NCBI GenBank assembly: GCA_017554485.1
Contig: JAFZIG010000016.1
Span: forward strand, 1-42,526
Direction of reading: 5' to 3'
Origin: Acidaminococcaceae bacterium
GTDB taxonomy: Bacteria > Bacillota > Negativicutes > Acidaminococcales > Acidaminococcaceae
Length of the DNA: 42,526 nucleotides
This document shows, one piece after another, positions 33,129-42,049 of this stretch; within the stretch, counting starts at the first letter, position 1; each line of letters begins with the position of its first letter. Position numbers and translations under genes: made by a program. The notes below the pieces were generated by a model that saw only the letters and a list, made by a program, of their open reading frames with translations, ran no database searches and was not told the DNA's origin.

Positions 33129-33193
33129 TAGCTTTTTGCAAGTATACGTGTATACAATCTGTTTTCTGCAATTTTATCCCGCAATAGCAGCCT

Positions 33194-34054
33194 TTACCAC
33201 GACAATACTTCTGCGCCGGTTTCCGTTACCAGCACCGTGTATTCCCACTGGGCGGAAAGAGTGCCGTCTTCCGTATATACCGTCCATTCGTCAGCTTCAT
33301 CAATGAAGACTTTCTTCTTGCCCGCGTTAATCATGGGTTCAATGGTAAAGATCATGCCGGGTACCAACAGCATGCCGGTTCCTTTTTTCCCCACATGGGC
33401 CACAAAGGGGTCTTCATGGAATTGCACGCCCACCCCGTGGCCGCCGAACTCTTCCACCACACTGTAGCCGTGCTTGTGGGCCAGCTGGGAAACTGCCGCT
33501 CCCACATCGCCCAGATGTCCCCAGGGCTTCACCGCTGCCAGGCCACGCTTCAGGCATTCTTTGGTAATCGCCACAAGGTCTTTGGCCCGCTTGTCCACGC
33601 GCCCGATTTCAAACATACGGGACGCATCGCCGAAATAATTATTTAAAATGGTGGAAACATCAACATTCAGGATATCCCCTGAACGCAGCACTATTTTTTC
33701 CGACGGGATACCGTGACATACCACATCGTTCAGGGATGTGCACACACTTTTGGGAAAACCGCAGAAATTCAGGGGAGCGGGAATGCCGCCATGGGCCACC
33801 GTAAAATCATACACGATCCGGTCGATTTCTTCTGTGGTCATTCCTTTTCTGATATGTTTGGCCACTTCATCCAACACGGCCGTATTCAGTTTGCAGGCTT
33901 CCCGGATGCCGGCAATCTGCTCCGGTGTCTTGATCATCTGGCGGGTGGGAACCTCTTCCCCTGCCAGTTGATGCAGCCGGATTTCGTCTTCTATCTCTTT
34001 GTGGCAATCTTCATAGGGCTTGCCGCTGCCGCACCAGCACAATGTTTCGCTCAT
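33194..34054 (-). CDS. map: Methionine aminopeptidase type I with SEC-C zinc motif
   Basis: A 286-residue enzyme that removes N-terminal Met from new proteins. GGAGG ends five bases before ATG 34054, so this start is chosen over an in-frame ATG at 34069. An N-terminal SEC-C zinc motif (C6WC8...DC17H18) precedes the catalytic domain. Metal ligands and His are visible: NDVVCHGIP, DILNVDVSTI, NNYFGDASRM, GGHGVGVQFHEDP, IFTIEPM and QWEYTVLV. The SEC-C motif may tie it to the ribosome or SecB-like contacts (inference). Probably monocistronic. Confidence 0.93.
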   Translation of the reverse strand: MSETLCWCGSGKPYEDCHKEIEDEIRLHQLAGEEVPTRQMIKTPEQIAGIREACKLNTAVLDEVAKHIRKGMTTEEIDRIVYDFTVAHGGIPAPLNFCGFPKSVCTSLNDVVCHGIPSEKIVLRSGDILNVDVSTILNNYFGDASRMFEIGRVDKRAKDLVAITKECLKRGLAAVKPWGHLGDVGAAVSQLAHKHGYSVVEEFGGHGVGVQFHEDPFVAHVGKKGTGMLLVPGMIFTIEPMINAGKKKVFIDEADEWTVYTEDGTLSAQWEYTVLVTETGAEVLSW

Positions 34055-34299
34055 CGCAACCTCCAACATGATTGTTTTCGTTTTCCTGTTTTTTCATAAA
34101 AAAAGCGAAAATCAAAATATAATCGAATCCATTATCATAAATAATAAATAATTATATCATTCTTTTTAAAAATATGATACAATACATGGGCACCGAACTA
34201 AAAATATTTTAAAAAGCGGCCTACGGTCCGCATGTTTAACAAGTTTACACTCAGATACATTCATCATTTTTTTAATAATAACCGGAGGTTTTGCATTTT

Positions 34300-34950
34300 A
34301 TGGATATCAGCCAAATTCCCTTTTATTTCAGCGAATACATCATGCATTTCGACAAATACATTCCCGCAGTCATGGCCGCTTACGGCTCTCTGATCTATTT
34401 CATCTTGTTTATGATCATCTTCTGCGAGACCGGACTGGTGGTCACGCCGTTTTTGCCGGGAGATTCACTGCTCTTCGCCTGCGGCGCCCTGTCCGCCACC
34501 GCCAACAGCCTGCACTTCCCTACCCTCTTCGTAATCTGTCTTGTGGCAGCCATATTAGGTGATACCAGCAATTACTGGATAGGGGAAAAATTCGGGCAGA
34601 AACTGTTGGAAAGCCACAACCGCCTGATCAAACCGGAACATGTGGAAAAAGCGCAGAAGTTTTACGAAAAACATGGCCCCAAAGCCATCTTCCTCTGCCG
34701 CTTCGTTCCCATCGTCCGCACCTTTGCCCCCTTTGTGGCAGGCATCGGCACCATGCATTACAGCACTTTCATCAAATACAATATCACCGGCGGCCTCACC
34801 TGGGTTTCCTTATTCACCGGTGCCGGCTACTTCTTCGGCAACATTCCCTTTGTCAAAGAAAACTTCTCCCACGTAGCGTTGGGCATCATTATCGTTTCCG
34901 TCCTGCCCATCGTGTATGAATTCGCCAAAGCAAAAATGGGAAAAGAATAA
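34300..34950 (+). CDS. DedA family membrane protein
   Basis: A 216-residue inner-membrane protein with about five hydrophobic segments. DedA motifs are FLPGDSLLFACG, DTSNYWIGEKFG and RFVPIVRTFAPFVAG. DedA proteins are lipid transporters or scramblase-like factors, some moving undecaprenyl phosphate across the membrane. ATG 34300 is chosen because GGAGG (34284-34288) is 11 bases away; a TTG at 34291 would be only two bases from it. It is the only plus-strand gene in this part of the window and converges on the tRNA-editing gene. Confidence 0.9.
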   Translation: MDISQIPFYFSEYIMHFDKYIPAVMAAYGSLIYFILFMIIFCETGLVVTPFLPGDSLLFACGALSATANSLHFPTLFVICLVAAILGDTSNYWIGEKFGQKLLESHNRLIKPEHVEKAQKFYEKHGPKAIFLCRFVPIVRTFAPFVAGIGTMHYSTFIKYNITGGLTWVSLFTGAGYFFGNIPFVKENFSHVALGIIIVSVLPIVYEFAKAKMGKE

Positions 34951-34977
34951 ATAACCGCATCCTGCAAAAACAAAATG

Positions 34978-35058
34978 GGCCGCAACCTGTATCTCTCTTT
35001 CCCCCTCGTCGCTTCGCTCCTCGAAGGGGACACCCCTTTAGAGATACAGGTTGTGGCC
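34978..35058. terminator. Long palindrome, probable bidirectional terminator
   Basis: A 19-base arm GGCCGCAACCTGTATCTCT (34978-34996) is repeated inverted at 35040-35058 with one change; 43 bases lie between. T-rich DNA stands on both outer sides. It separates the convergent dedA and tRNA-editing genes. Confidence 0.55.
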
Positions 35059-35083
35059 AAAATTTTCCATTTATAAAAAACAA

Positions 35084-36283
35084 TTACGCATTTTTCATAA
35101 TAGCAATCAGCTTTTCCGCTTTCTCTTTCCAGTCTGCCGCATAGGGCGCGCCACCCTGTGCGGATTCTTTTTTGCCGCCGCCTTTGCCGCCGAAAATCTC
35201 ATTGGCTTTTGCAATGATGGCTTTGCTGTCGCCGGCTGCGCCCGGCCCCAGGCCGAACATGTAGTTGACGCGTTCCCCGCTGCGGTAAATCACAGCCACC
35301 ACAGCATTGGGAACATCCGACAGCTTCCCGAACAACGTCTTGGCGGATTTCGGCTCGTAGCTGTCTTTCACTGATACCAGAATTTTATTGCCTGCGGAAT
35401 TCACCGGTGCTTCCTGCAACAGCTTTTGGATCTCGTTTTCCTGCAGCTGCGCCACCGCGGCCCGCAGTTTTTCTTTCAGTTCCGCGATTTCCCCTTCCAG
35501 CCGCTCAATGCTTTCGCAGACCCGTTCCTCTTTCGTGCTCAGCATATTGCCGGCTTCCTGGATATACCGCATCTTCTTCCGGGCATCCTCCAGCGCCCAG
35601 CGTCCGCAGAGGAATTCCACCCTTGTACCGGTCTTGTGCTTTTCAATTCTCGTAACCTTGATCAGGCCCACCACGCCGGTAGAGGTTGGGTGCGTGCCGC
35701 AGCAGGTACAGATATCCCCATCCTTCACTGCCACCACGCGCAGAATGCCGGTGAGCTTTTCATTCTTTTTCCGCATGGGCAGGTGTTCCACTTCCGTATG
35801 GGGCAGATAGGAAACCGTAACCGGTAAGTTCTCCCAGACCTGCTTGTTGGCAAAATCCTCCGCCTGATACGCCTCTCCCAGCGTAACCTCTTTATCCAGA
35901 TCGATGGTCACGAACCGCTCGTTCATGTGAAAGCCAACATTATTCGCGCCAAACAGTTTAAAAAACGCGTAGGAAAGGATGTGCTCCCCGCAATGCTGCT
36001 GCATGTGGTCCAGCCGGTCCTGCCAGTTCACCTGCACCGTAACTTTGCTGCCCACAGGAAACTCCCCTGCGCACTCATGGATGATCTTTTCCTTCGTCTC
36101 CCGCACATGCCTGACCGCAGCGCCGTTAATCGTTCCCGTATCGCTGAGCTGACCGCCCCCTTCCGGGAACAGTATCGTCCTGTCCAATACAACAGCAAAC
36201 CCCTGGGGCGCCTGCTCGCATTCCAGCACGGTGGCTTCACAGGTTTTTAAGTTTGAATCTCTTTCAAATAATTTTTCCGTCAT
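35084..36283 (-). CDS. Alanyl-tRNA editing protein (AlaX-L with DHHA1)
   Basis: A 399-residue trans-editing protein that hydrolyses Ser-tRNA(Ala) or Gly-tRNA(Ala). The editing-site zinc ligands are H97xxxH101 (QHCGEH) and C194xxxH198 (CCGTH). An AlaRS-like N-terminal barrel (PEGGGQLSDTGTI), a coiled coil (about 245-275) and a DHHA1 domain ending in GGGKKESAQGGAP make it the long form. The start at 36283 (MTEKLFERDS) fits family N termini; in-frame ATGs at 36304 and 36310 are alternatives and no ribosome site decides between them. Confidence 0.9.
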   Translation of the reverse strand: MTEKLFERDSNLKTCEATVLECEQAPQGFAVVLDRTILFPEGGGQLSDTGTINGAAVRHVRETKEKIIHECAGEFPVGSKVTVQVNWQDRLDHMQQHCGEHILSYAFFKLFGANNVGFHMNERFVTIDLDKEVTLGEAYQAEDFANKQVWENLPVTVSYLPHTEVEHLPMRKKNEKLTGILRVVAVKDGDICTCCGTHPTSTGVVGLIKVTRIEKHKTGTRVEFLCGRWALEDARKKMRYIQEAGNMLSTKEERVCESIERLEGEIAELKEKLRAAVAQLQENEIQKLLQEAPVNSAGNKILVSVKDSYEPKSAKTLFGKLSDVPNAVVAVIYRSGERVNYMFGLGPGAAGDSKAIIAKANEIFGGKGGGKKESAQGGAPYAADWKEKAEKLIAIMKNA

Positions 36284-36394
36284 GGCAATCACGTCTTTCT
36301 TCATTTTCATGACAATATAATTTATTTAACAACGTACATAAGAAAACATGGGGTAAAACTGACATCAGGCAACGCCCCCACTGTCTTGGTGTCG

Positions 36395-36429
36395 AAAAAA
36401 GCAGCCGATACGTTTTGTGTACCGACTGC
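36395..36429 (-). terminator. Intrinsic terminator of the nrdDG operon
   Basis: An 11-bp stem with two G-U pairs (36401-36411 with 36419-36429) is followed by TTTTTT on the minus strand. Confidence 0.85.
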
Positions 36430-36475
36430 CCTGTCGTTAATTCATTATATCATAGAACAATAATATAAGCAAAAC

Positions 36476-37027
36476 TCACTTCACGTCCGGCTCAAAGAGT
36501 CCTTCGTTATCGTCCCACAGCACCACTTCATCCGCAGCCAGCGATTTTTTCACATCAATCACCCGCTGGTTGCTGCTGCCCCGAAAACGCAGCTTCAAAT
36601 CCTTTTCTTCCAGATGGAATTCCCCGTCTACCAGAATATCCAGCAAATCAAGCAGTTGTTTTGTAATTTCCCAGGGACCCAGTTTCCCTGCCAGGATATC
36701 TTTTTCAAAATCGTAACCGGTGTAGCACCACACGGTTTTGCGGGGATAAATTTCCTTAAACTTCTGCACCACATGAAGCACTTCCGGCTGGTTCTCCGGC
36801 TCAAAAGGCTCGCCGCCCAACAGGGACAGCCCTTCGATAAAATCATGATTGCAGGCACGAAGCAGTGTATCAAGCACCTCACCGGTAAAAGGTTTTCCGT
36901 AATTGAAATCCCAGGTTTCCGGATTAAAGCAGCCCCGGCAGTGATGACGGCAGCCGCTGACAAACAACGATACCCGTACGCCGGGTCCGTTAGCGATATC
37001 ATGACGTTTCAGCGCAGCATATTTCAT
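36476..37027 (-). CDS. nrdG: Anaerobic ribonucleotide reductase activating protein NrdG
   Basis: A 183-residue radical SAM enzyme that makes the glycyl radical of NrdD. The cluster Cys are C26, C30 and C33 (SGCRHHCRGCFN), followed by the SAM-binding GGEPF pattern (LLGGEPFEPENQ). ATG 37027 is chosen with AAGTGG upstream; a GTG at 37036 is a possible alternative. It lies 104 bases after nrdD, with a hairpin between that may lower its expression relative to nrdD. Confidence 0.95.
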   Translation of the reverse strand: MKYAALKRHDIANGPGVRVSLFVSGCRHHCRGCFNPETWDFNYGKPFTGEVLDTLLRACNHDFIEGLSLLGGEPFEPENQPEVLHVVQKFKEIYPRKTVWCYTGYDFEKDILAGKLGPWEITKQLLDLLDILVDGEFHLEEKDLKLRFRGSSNQRVIDVKKSLAADEVVLWDDNEGLFEPDVK

Positions 37028-37085
37028 AAATTCCACTTCCCTTGAATCAAATTTGCAAAGTTAAAATTATACTGAACAAATTGCA

Positions 37086-37117
37086 AACAGCTCTGCTGGA
37101 ATTCATGCAGAGCTGTT
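37086..37117 (-). terminator. Hairpin between nrdD and nrdG (partial terminator)
   Basis: A perfect 11-bp stem AACAGCTCTGC (37086-37096) with GCAGAGCTGTT (37107-37117). On the minus strand TTTGCAATTTG follows, so termination would be partial, lowering nrdG levels relative to nrdD. Confidence 0.5.
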
Positions 37118-37131
37118 ACTTATTTTATCCA

Positions 37132-39258
37132 TTACAGATGCAGCACGCGGGCTTTGATTTCCTTCGTCTTACCCACGTTCCAGAAATTTTCGCCCAGATA
37201 CCCGCAGGTACGGCGGGTCACGTTCATCTTGGCATGATCCTTGTTATGGCATTGCGGGCATTCCCACTCGTTGTCGTCATTGATCATGATTTCCCCGTCA
37301 TAACCGCAGACCATGCAATAATCGGATTTCGTATTGAATTCCGCATACTGGATGTGGTCGTAGATAAACTGCACGGCCGCTTCCATGGCTTTCGGGTTGC
37401 GCTGCATGTCCGGAATCTCCACATAACTGATGGCGCCGCCGGAGGACAACTTCTGGAATTCACTTTCAAATTCAAATTTGGAGAAAGCGTCGATATGCTC
37501 CCGCACATCCACATGGTAGGAGTTGGTGTAGTACCCCTTGTCGGTAATATCCTTGATGGTACCGAAACGCTCCTTGTCTACGCGGGCGAAACGGTAACAC
37601 AGGGATTCTGCCGGGGTTCCGTACAGCGCGAAGCCGATATTGGTTTCCGCCCTCCACCGGTTACAGGTTTCCCGGAGATGCTTCATCACCCGCAGGGCAA
37701 AGTCCTTGCCTTCCGGCGTGGTATGACTGCAGCCTTTCACCGCTTTGGTCATTTCGTACAGGCCGATATAGCCTAGCGAAATGGAGGAGTAACCGCCATA
37801 CAGATATTTGTCAATGACTTCGCCTTTGCCCAAGCGGGCGATGGCGCCGTACTGCCAGTGGATGGGGCTCACATCGGAATGGATGCCCTTCAGGGCGTTG
37901 TGACGGCACATGATTGCTTCGAAGCACAAGGCCAGCCGCTCTTCCAGCAGCTTCCAGAATTTATCTTCATCGCCGCCGGAAAGGATACCGATCTGGGGCA
38001 GGTTGATGGAAACCACGCCCTGGTTGAAGCGGCCTTCAAATTTATAATTGCCGTTCTCATCCTTCCAGGGAGCCAGGAAGCTGCGGCATCCCATGGGACT
38101 GAACACATTGCCCTCGTAGTTTTCCCGCATTTTTTTGGCGGAAATATAATCCGGATACATCCGCTTGGCGCTGCATTTTACCGCCAGATGGGTCAGGTAG
38201 TCATACTTGCCGCCCCGCAGGCAGTTATTCTCATCCAGTACATACGCCAGTTTCGGGAACGCAGGGGTCACATACACACCCTTTTCGTTCTTGATGCCCT
38301 GCAGACGCTGGCGGAGGATCTCTTCAATGATCATGGCGTTTTCTTCAATGTACGGATCATTATCCCGCAGATACAGGAACAGGGTCACGAAAGGCGACTG
38401 GCCGTTGGTGGTCATCAGGGTGTTGATCTGGTACTGAATGGTCTGGACACCAGCCTTCAATTCTTCCCGCAACCGCTCGTCCACAACCGCTTCGATCAGC
38501 TTCGGATCCGCGTTTTCTCCCAGAGTCTTTTTGGCCCGTTCCATAAACTTATCCCGGCTGCGGCGCAGGTATTTGCCCAGATGCCATACATCTACGGACT
38601 GGCCGCCGTATTGGCAGGATGCTACGGACGCGATGATCTGGGTCATCACGTTGCAGGCCACCTGGAAGCTCTTGGGGGACTCGATCATCTTGCCGTTCAT
38701 CACCGTGCCGTTGTCCAGCATGTCGCCGATATTGATCAGGCAGCAGTTAAAGATGGGCTGGATGAAATAATCCATATCATGGAAATGGATGGCAGCTTCA
38801 TCGTGGGCTTTGGCAATCTTTTCCGGCAAAATCACGCGGCGGGTCAGGTCCTTGGAAACCTCGCCGGCGATGAGGTCCCGCTGGGTGGAGGCCATGATGG
38901 CATTTTTATTGCTGTTTTCTTCCATAACATCTTTGTTGCTGTTACGGATCAGGGTGAGGATGGATTCGTCGGTGGTATTGGCTTTGCGCACCAGCGCCCG
39001 GCGGTAACGGTAAATGATATAGGCCTTGGCCAGGTCGAACTTGCCGGCTTCCTGCAACTGGCGTTCTACAATATCCTGAATATCCTCTACCAGCAGGCGG
39101 GGACGGTTCTTACCATGCACATATTCCGCTATCTCTTTGATTTTACTTTCTTCAATACGGCAGCTCTCTTCTACAGCTGCATTGGCCTTTTCTATGGCCA
39201 CTACAATTTTCTGCGGATCAAAATCTACCGTCGTCCCGTCGCGCTTAATAACTTTCAT
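37132..39258 (-). CDS. nrdD: Anaerobic ribonucleoside-triphosphate reductase NrdD
   Basis: A 708-residue class III reductase making dNTPs without oxygen. An N-terminal ATP-cone (MKVIKRDGTTVDFDPQKIV) controls activity, and the catalytic barrel follows. The C-terminal zinc site is C648, C651, C667 and C670, and the glycyl radical Gly is probably 686 (RRTCGYLGENFW). GGGAGGG lies seven bases before ATG 39258; a longer frame from 39276 would include that site. Upstream are a strong promoter, an NrdR-like box overlapping it, and a DnaA-like box cluster. Confidence 0.96.
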   Translation of the reverse strand: MKVIKRDGTTVDFDPQKIVVAIEKANAAVEESCRIEESKIKEIAEYVHGKNRPRLLVEDIQDIVERQLQEAGKFDLAKAYIIYRYRRALVRKANTTDESILTLIRNSNKDVMEENSNKNAIMASTQRDLIAGEVSKDLTRRVILPEKIAKAHDEAAIHFHDMDYFIQPIFNCCLINIGDMLDNGTVMNGKMIESPKSFQVACNVMTQIIASVASCQYGGQSVDVWHLGKYLRRSRDKFMERAKKTLGENADPKLIEAVVDERLREELKAGVQTIQYQINTLMTTNGQSPFVTLFLYLRDNDPYIEENAMIIEEILRQRLQGIKNEKGVYVTPAFPKLAYVLDENNCLRGGKYDYLTHLAVKCSAKRMYPDYISAKKMRENYEGNVFSPMGCRSFLAPWKDENGNYKFEGRFNQGVVSINLPQIGILSGGDEDKFWKLLEERLALCFEAIMCRHNALKGIHSDVSPIHWQYGAIARLGKGEVIDKYLYGGYSSISLGYIGLYEMTKAVKGCSHTTPEGKDFALRVMKHLRETCNRWRAETNIGFALYGTPAESLCYRFARVDKERFGTIKDITDKGYYTNSYHVDVREHIDAFSKFEFESEFQKLSSGGAISYVEIPDMQRNPKAMEAAVQFIYDHIQYAEFNTKSDYCMVCGYDGEIMINDDNEWECPQCHNKDHAKMNVTRRTCGYLGENFWNVGKTKEIKARVLHL

Positions 39259-39343
39259 GCCAAAACCCTCCCACATAAAGTATGCCGTATTAAAACAGCG
39301 TCTATTTCAGAATCAGTTTAATTAAAATATCACATTCAGAAAT

Positions 39344-39372
39344 ATTTTAGCATGTTCTTTTTGTCTTGTAAA
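39344..39372 (-). promoter_or_regulatory. Promoter of nrdD
   Basis: TTTACA (39367-39372) and TAAAAT with extended TGC (39344-39349) are 17 bases apart on the minus strand. Confidence 0.75.
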
Positions 39373-39385
39373 CTATATCTTGTGA
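39370..39385 (-). promoter_or_regulatory. NrdR-like box overlapping the nrdD -35
   Basis: AAACTATATCTTGTGA agrees at 13 of 16 positions with the NrdR pattern acaCwAtATaTwGtgt and overlaps the -35 hexamer, so binding would block the promoter. Confidence 0.6.
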
Positions 39386-39410
39386 TTCTTGATAAAAATT
39401 TTTGTTTTAA

Positions 39411-39426
39411 CTGCCACATCTTGTGT
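39411..39426 (-). promoter_or_regulatory. Possible second NrdR box
   Basis: CTGCCACATCTTGTGT agrees at about 10 of 16 positions and starts 41 bp from the first box, close to four helical turns. Weaker than the first. Confidence 0.35.
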
Positions 39427-39501
39427 TATCAACAGGCGAATGTGAATAACATGGGGATAAGCTGTCTGTGGTGTGAATAAGTACCAAAACGCTGTGGATA
39501 A
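39426..39501. promoter_or_regulatory. Phased cluster of DnaA-like boxes
   Basis: One box TTATCAACA (39426-39434) is followed by four in the opposite direction: TGTGAATAA (39441), TGGGGATAA (39452), TGTGAATAA (39472) and TGTGGATAA (39493). The last is a perfect DnaA box. Start-to-start steps of 11, 20 and 21 bp place them on one face of the helix. Confidence 0.6.
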
Positions 39502-39516
39502 ACCATTTGTTAAAAA

Positions 39517-39694
39517 CAGCGGCGGACAAGGCATCGCAAAAACGTCAACGATTGCTATTTTATGGACTCATTCGCCTGCGGCTTCAAAACTCGGTGCTTC
39601 GCACCTCAAACAGTTGAAGCCACGGGCGTCTCATTTCGTCTCATAAAATTACGCAATCGTTTCCTATATTTTGCTTATGCCTTGCCCGCCGCTG
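39517..39694. repeat. Dispersed palindromic repeat, copy C (best preserved)
   Basis: The 18-base arm CAGCGGCGGACAAGGCAT (39517-39534) is inverted at 39677-39694 with one change. The halves are imperfectly complementary throughout, and the centre is the perfect hairpin GGTGCTTCGCACC. Related copies lie at 1200-1376 and 28118-28433, all in intergenic gaps. Confidence 0.85.
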
Positions 39695-39711
39695 CGGTTT
39701 TTAATTGATAT

Positions 39712-40386
39712 TTACGTTAACAACACTTTCTTCCAGAACGGATATGTACTAAGCACAACCACAATAGCCAATACCGCAAAGTCAACTGCCGTCAGTTTTT
39801 CCTTTGGCATGTTCTTATAAGTATTTGCCCCGAAGCCCCGCAGCTCCATGGAAAGAGCCAGGGTTTCGGATTTTGCAACGGCCCGCATGACCAGCGGCCG
39901 GATGACCACCACATAGGACAGCAGCCGTTTCAGCGCATTTCCCCGGTTGGAATAGCCCCGGCAGGACTGGGCGTCCAGGGTGATGGCACTGTCCTCCAGG
40001 AAGTTGGGAACAAAGCGCAGTGCCGTCGTCAGCATGAAAGCATATTCCACCGGCAGATGGAAACGGTCTACCAGGGCTTTGGCGATGCTCTGGATCCGCG
40101 TGGTAGCCAGCATACACAAAAAAGCCAGGGTCATGACCAGCATACGCAGGCCCCCGAATAAGGAAACGCTCAGTGATGAACCGAACAGCAGCTGCAGCAG
40201 GATCATCAAACCGGTGAACACGCCTAACCCGCCGATGGCCGCCAGCATAGTCTTACTGCGTTTGATATACAGGAGCAGCACCAGCTGCAATACTAAAATA
40301 GTGGCTACCGCCTGTAAGGGCAGAATGAATACCCAAGCTGTCACAGCCAGGGTCACGATGATCCAGGTAAACGCATTCAGTTCCAT
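39712..40386 (-). CDS. ecfT: ECF transporter transmembrane protein EcfT
   Basis: A 224-residue membrane protein with about five membrane segments, linking the two ATPases to the substrate-binding S protein. The two coupling motifs are visible as SCRGYSNRG and SMELRGFG (the family's X-R-G pair). Its ATG shares one base with the stop of the upstream ATPase gene (TAATG), which implies coupled translation. Last gene of the operon; downstream is repeat copy C. Confidence 0.92.
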   Translation of the reverse strand: MELNAFTWIIVTLAVTAWVFILPLQAVATILVLQLVLLLYIKRSKTMLAAIGGLGVFTGLMILLQLLFGSSLSVSLFGGLRMLVMTLAFLCMLATTRIQSIAKALVDRFHLPVEYAFMLTTALRFVPNFLEDSAITLDAQSCRGYSNRGNALKRLLSYVVVIRPLVMRAVAKSETLALSMELRGFGANTYKNMPKEKLTAVDFAVLAIVVVLSTYPFWKKVLLT

Positions 40387-41189
40387 TATAATGCGCCTCC
40401 TTTCACTGCCAAATTGCAGAATTCCTCACAGGTCGCAGCGGAAATGCCCAGCCTGGAAGCCAGCGCGGAAACCGTGGGCCGGCGCAGGCCCCAGCGTTCT
40501 ACGGGATGGTCCCCTTCAAACAGTTCCTGGGGCGTACCGCTGAACACCAGATGCCCATCCGTCAGCACAATGGCCCTCCGGGCGTATTTGCGAACCACGT
40601 TCATGTCATGGGTGATCAGGATGATCGTGGTACCTTTTTCTTCATTTAAAGCTTTCAGGTATTCCATCATGGCAGTCTGTTCCGTGGCATCCTGACCATT
40701 GGTGATCTCGTCCAGAATCAGCATGCGGGGATTCAGGGCCAGGGCAGCCGCCACCCCCAGCCTGCGTTTCTGACCGAAAGAAAGGATGCGGGGATATTTG
40801 GCTTCCAGTTCTCTCAGGCCCATGGCCTGCAGTGCTGCTTTCACATTGGTTTTGATGTTTGCTTCCGGAAGTTTTTTTACCCGGGGTCCGTAGGCCACTT
40901 CCTCATACACCGTATCCGCCAGTATCTGCAGGTCCGGATTCTGGAATACATAGCCTACTTTATCAGCCAAATCAGCCGGCTCGTAATTGATAATATCTTC
41001 CCCGTCTACCAGGATCTGTCCGCTGCGGGGATGGTCCAGAGCCATGAACAGCCGGGACAGGGTGGTCTTGCCGCTGCCATTATGTCCCAACAGCGCTACA
41101 AACTCCCCATCCTCAATTTTGCAGTTAATATCGAACAGCACCGGAATGCCGCGGCGATAGGCAAAGTTGATCTCTTTTGCTTCAATCAT
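40386..41189 (-). CDS. ecfA: ECF transporter ATPase (second)
   Basis: A 267-residue ABC ATPase. Walker A is GHNGSGKTT, Q-loop FQNPDLQI, signature LSFGQKRRLGVA (Phe in place of the usual first Gly), Walker B LILDEITNG and H-loop LITHDMN. It pairs with the ATPase encoded just upstream. Start ATG overlaps the upstream stop by four bases. Confidence 0.92.
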   Translation of the reverse strand: MIEAKEINFAYRRGIPVLFDINCKIEDGEFVALLGHNGSGKTTLSRLFMALDHPRSGQILVDGEDIINYEPADLADKVGYVFQNPDLQILADTVYEEVAYGPRVKKLPEANIKTNVKAALQAMGLRELEAKYPRILSFGQKRRLGVAAALALNPRMLILDEITNGQDATEQTAMMEYLKALNEEKGTTIILITHDMNVVRKYARRAIVLTDGHLVFSGTPQELFEGDHPVERWGLRRPTVSALASRLGISAATCEEFCNLAVKGGAL

Positions 41190-42049
41190 GCCCTCACCCC
41201 TTTTCCAAAACCGTTCTGCTCTAATTCTTTTACTGCCTCATTCGAAGACCTCCACAGGGCAAACCGCCGCCCTGTTTTTTCTTCCAGGTTGCATTTCACC
41301 TGCCAGAGATCCGGCAGCAGCGGACGCAGTTCCGCATCTTCGTAAATTTTGGAAACCACGTCTTCGCATTTTCCCTGGGCCGCAATCTCCCCGTTTTTTA
41401 CTGCAACCAGATCTGTAAGATACGGAAGCACAAACTCCACACGGTGCTCCACTACAATAAAAGTAGTTCCATGCTCCTTGTGGATCTTGTCCAGCAATTT
41501 ATACAAACTTTCCGCTCCATCCGGATCCATAGCGCTGACCGGTTCGTCCAGCACGATGATCTCCGGGTGCACCGCCAGCAGGGAAGCCAGGGCCAGACGC
41601 TGCCGCTGCCCGCCGGACAGTTCGTCCAGCTGGTAGCTTTCCCGTCCCGGCAGCCCAACGTCTGCCAACGCCAGGCGGGTCCTTTCATCTGCTTCTTCCG
41701 GAGGAAACCCGTGGTTCAGCAGGCTGAAGGCCACTTCTTCTCCGGCAGTAAGGGACACCAGCTGGCTTTCATAATCCTCCAGCATCAGGCCTACCTTCAT
41801 GGCCAGATCGGAAACCTTTTTGCCTTTGGTTGTTTCTCCCAACACCTTTACATCCCCTGCATAATCGCCGCCGGAGTAATAGGGAACAATCCCTGTCATA
41901 GCCTTGCAGAGCGTAGTCTTCCCTGCGCCGCTGGGACCGATGATAACGGTAAACGAGCCTTTTTCGATTTCCAGATTTATGTTCTTCAGCACAAGATCCG
42001 AGCGGAGATATTTAAAATAAAAATCCGAAACAGTCACTACGGAATTCAT
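41186..42049 (-). CDS. ecfA: ECF transporter ATPase (first)
   Basis: A 287-residue ABC ATPase with Walker A GPSGAGKTT, signature LSGGQRQRLALA, Walker B IIVLDEPVSAMD and a final H-loop VVEHRVEF. It forms a heterodimer with the next gene's product and drives substrate uptake with EcfT and the S protein. The C-terminal tail (after about residue 235) is specific. Its start overlaps the S-component stop by four bases (ATGA). Confidence 0.92.
   Translation of the reverse strand: MNSVVTVSDFYFKYLRSDLVLKNINLEIEKGSFTVIIGPSGAGKTTLCKAMTGIVPYYSGGDYAGDVKVLGETTKGKKVSDLAMKVGLMLEDYESQLVSLTAGEEVAFSLLNHGFPPEEADERTRLALADVGLPGRESYQLDELSGGQRQRLALASLLAVHPEIIVLDEPVSAMDPDGAESLYKLLDKIHKEHGTTFIVVEHRVEFVLPYLTDLVAVKNGEIAAQGKCEDVVSKIYEDAELRPLLPDLWQVKCNLEEKTGRRFALWRSSNEAVKELEQNGFGKGVRA

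Noticed and set aside
39426..39501. DnaA-box cluster taken as the chromosomal origin
   Set aside because: No dnaA, dnaN, gidA or similar origin-linked gene is nearby and no clear AT-rich unwinding element is seen; regulation of nrdD fits better.
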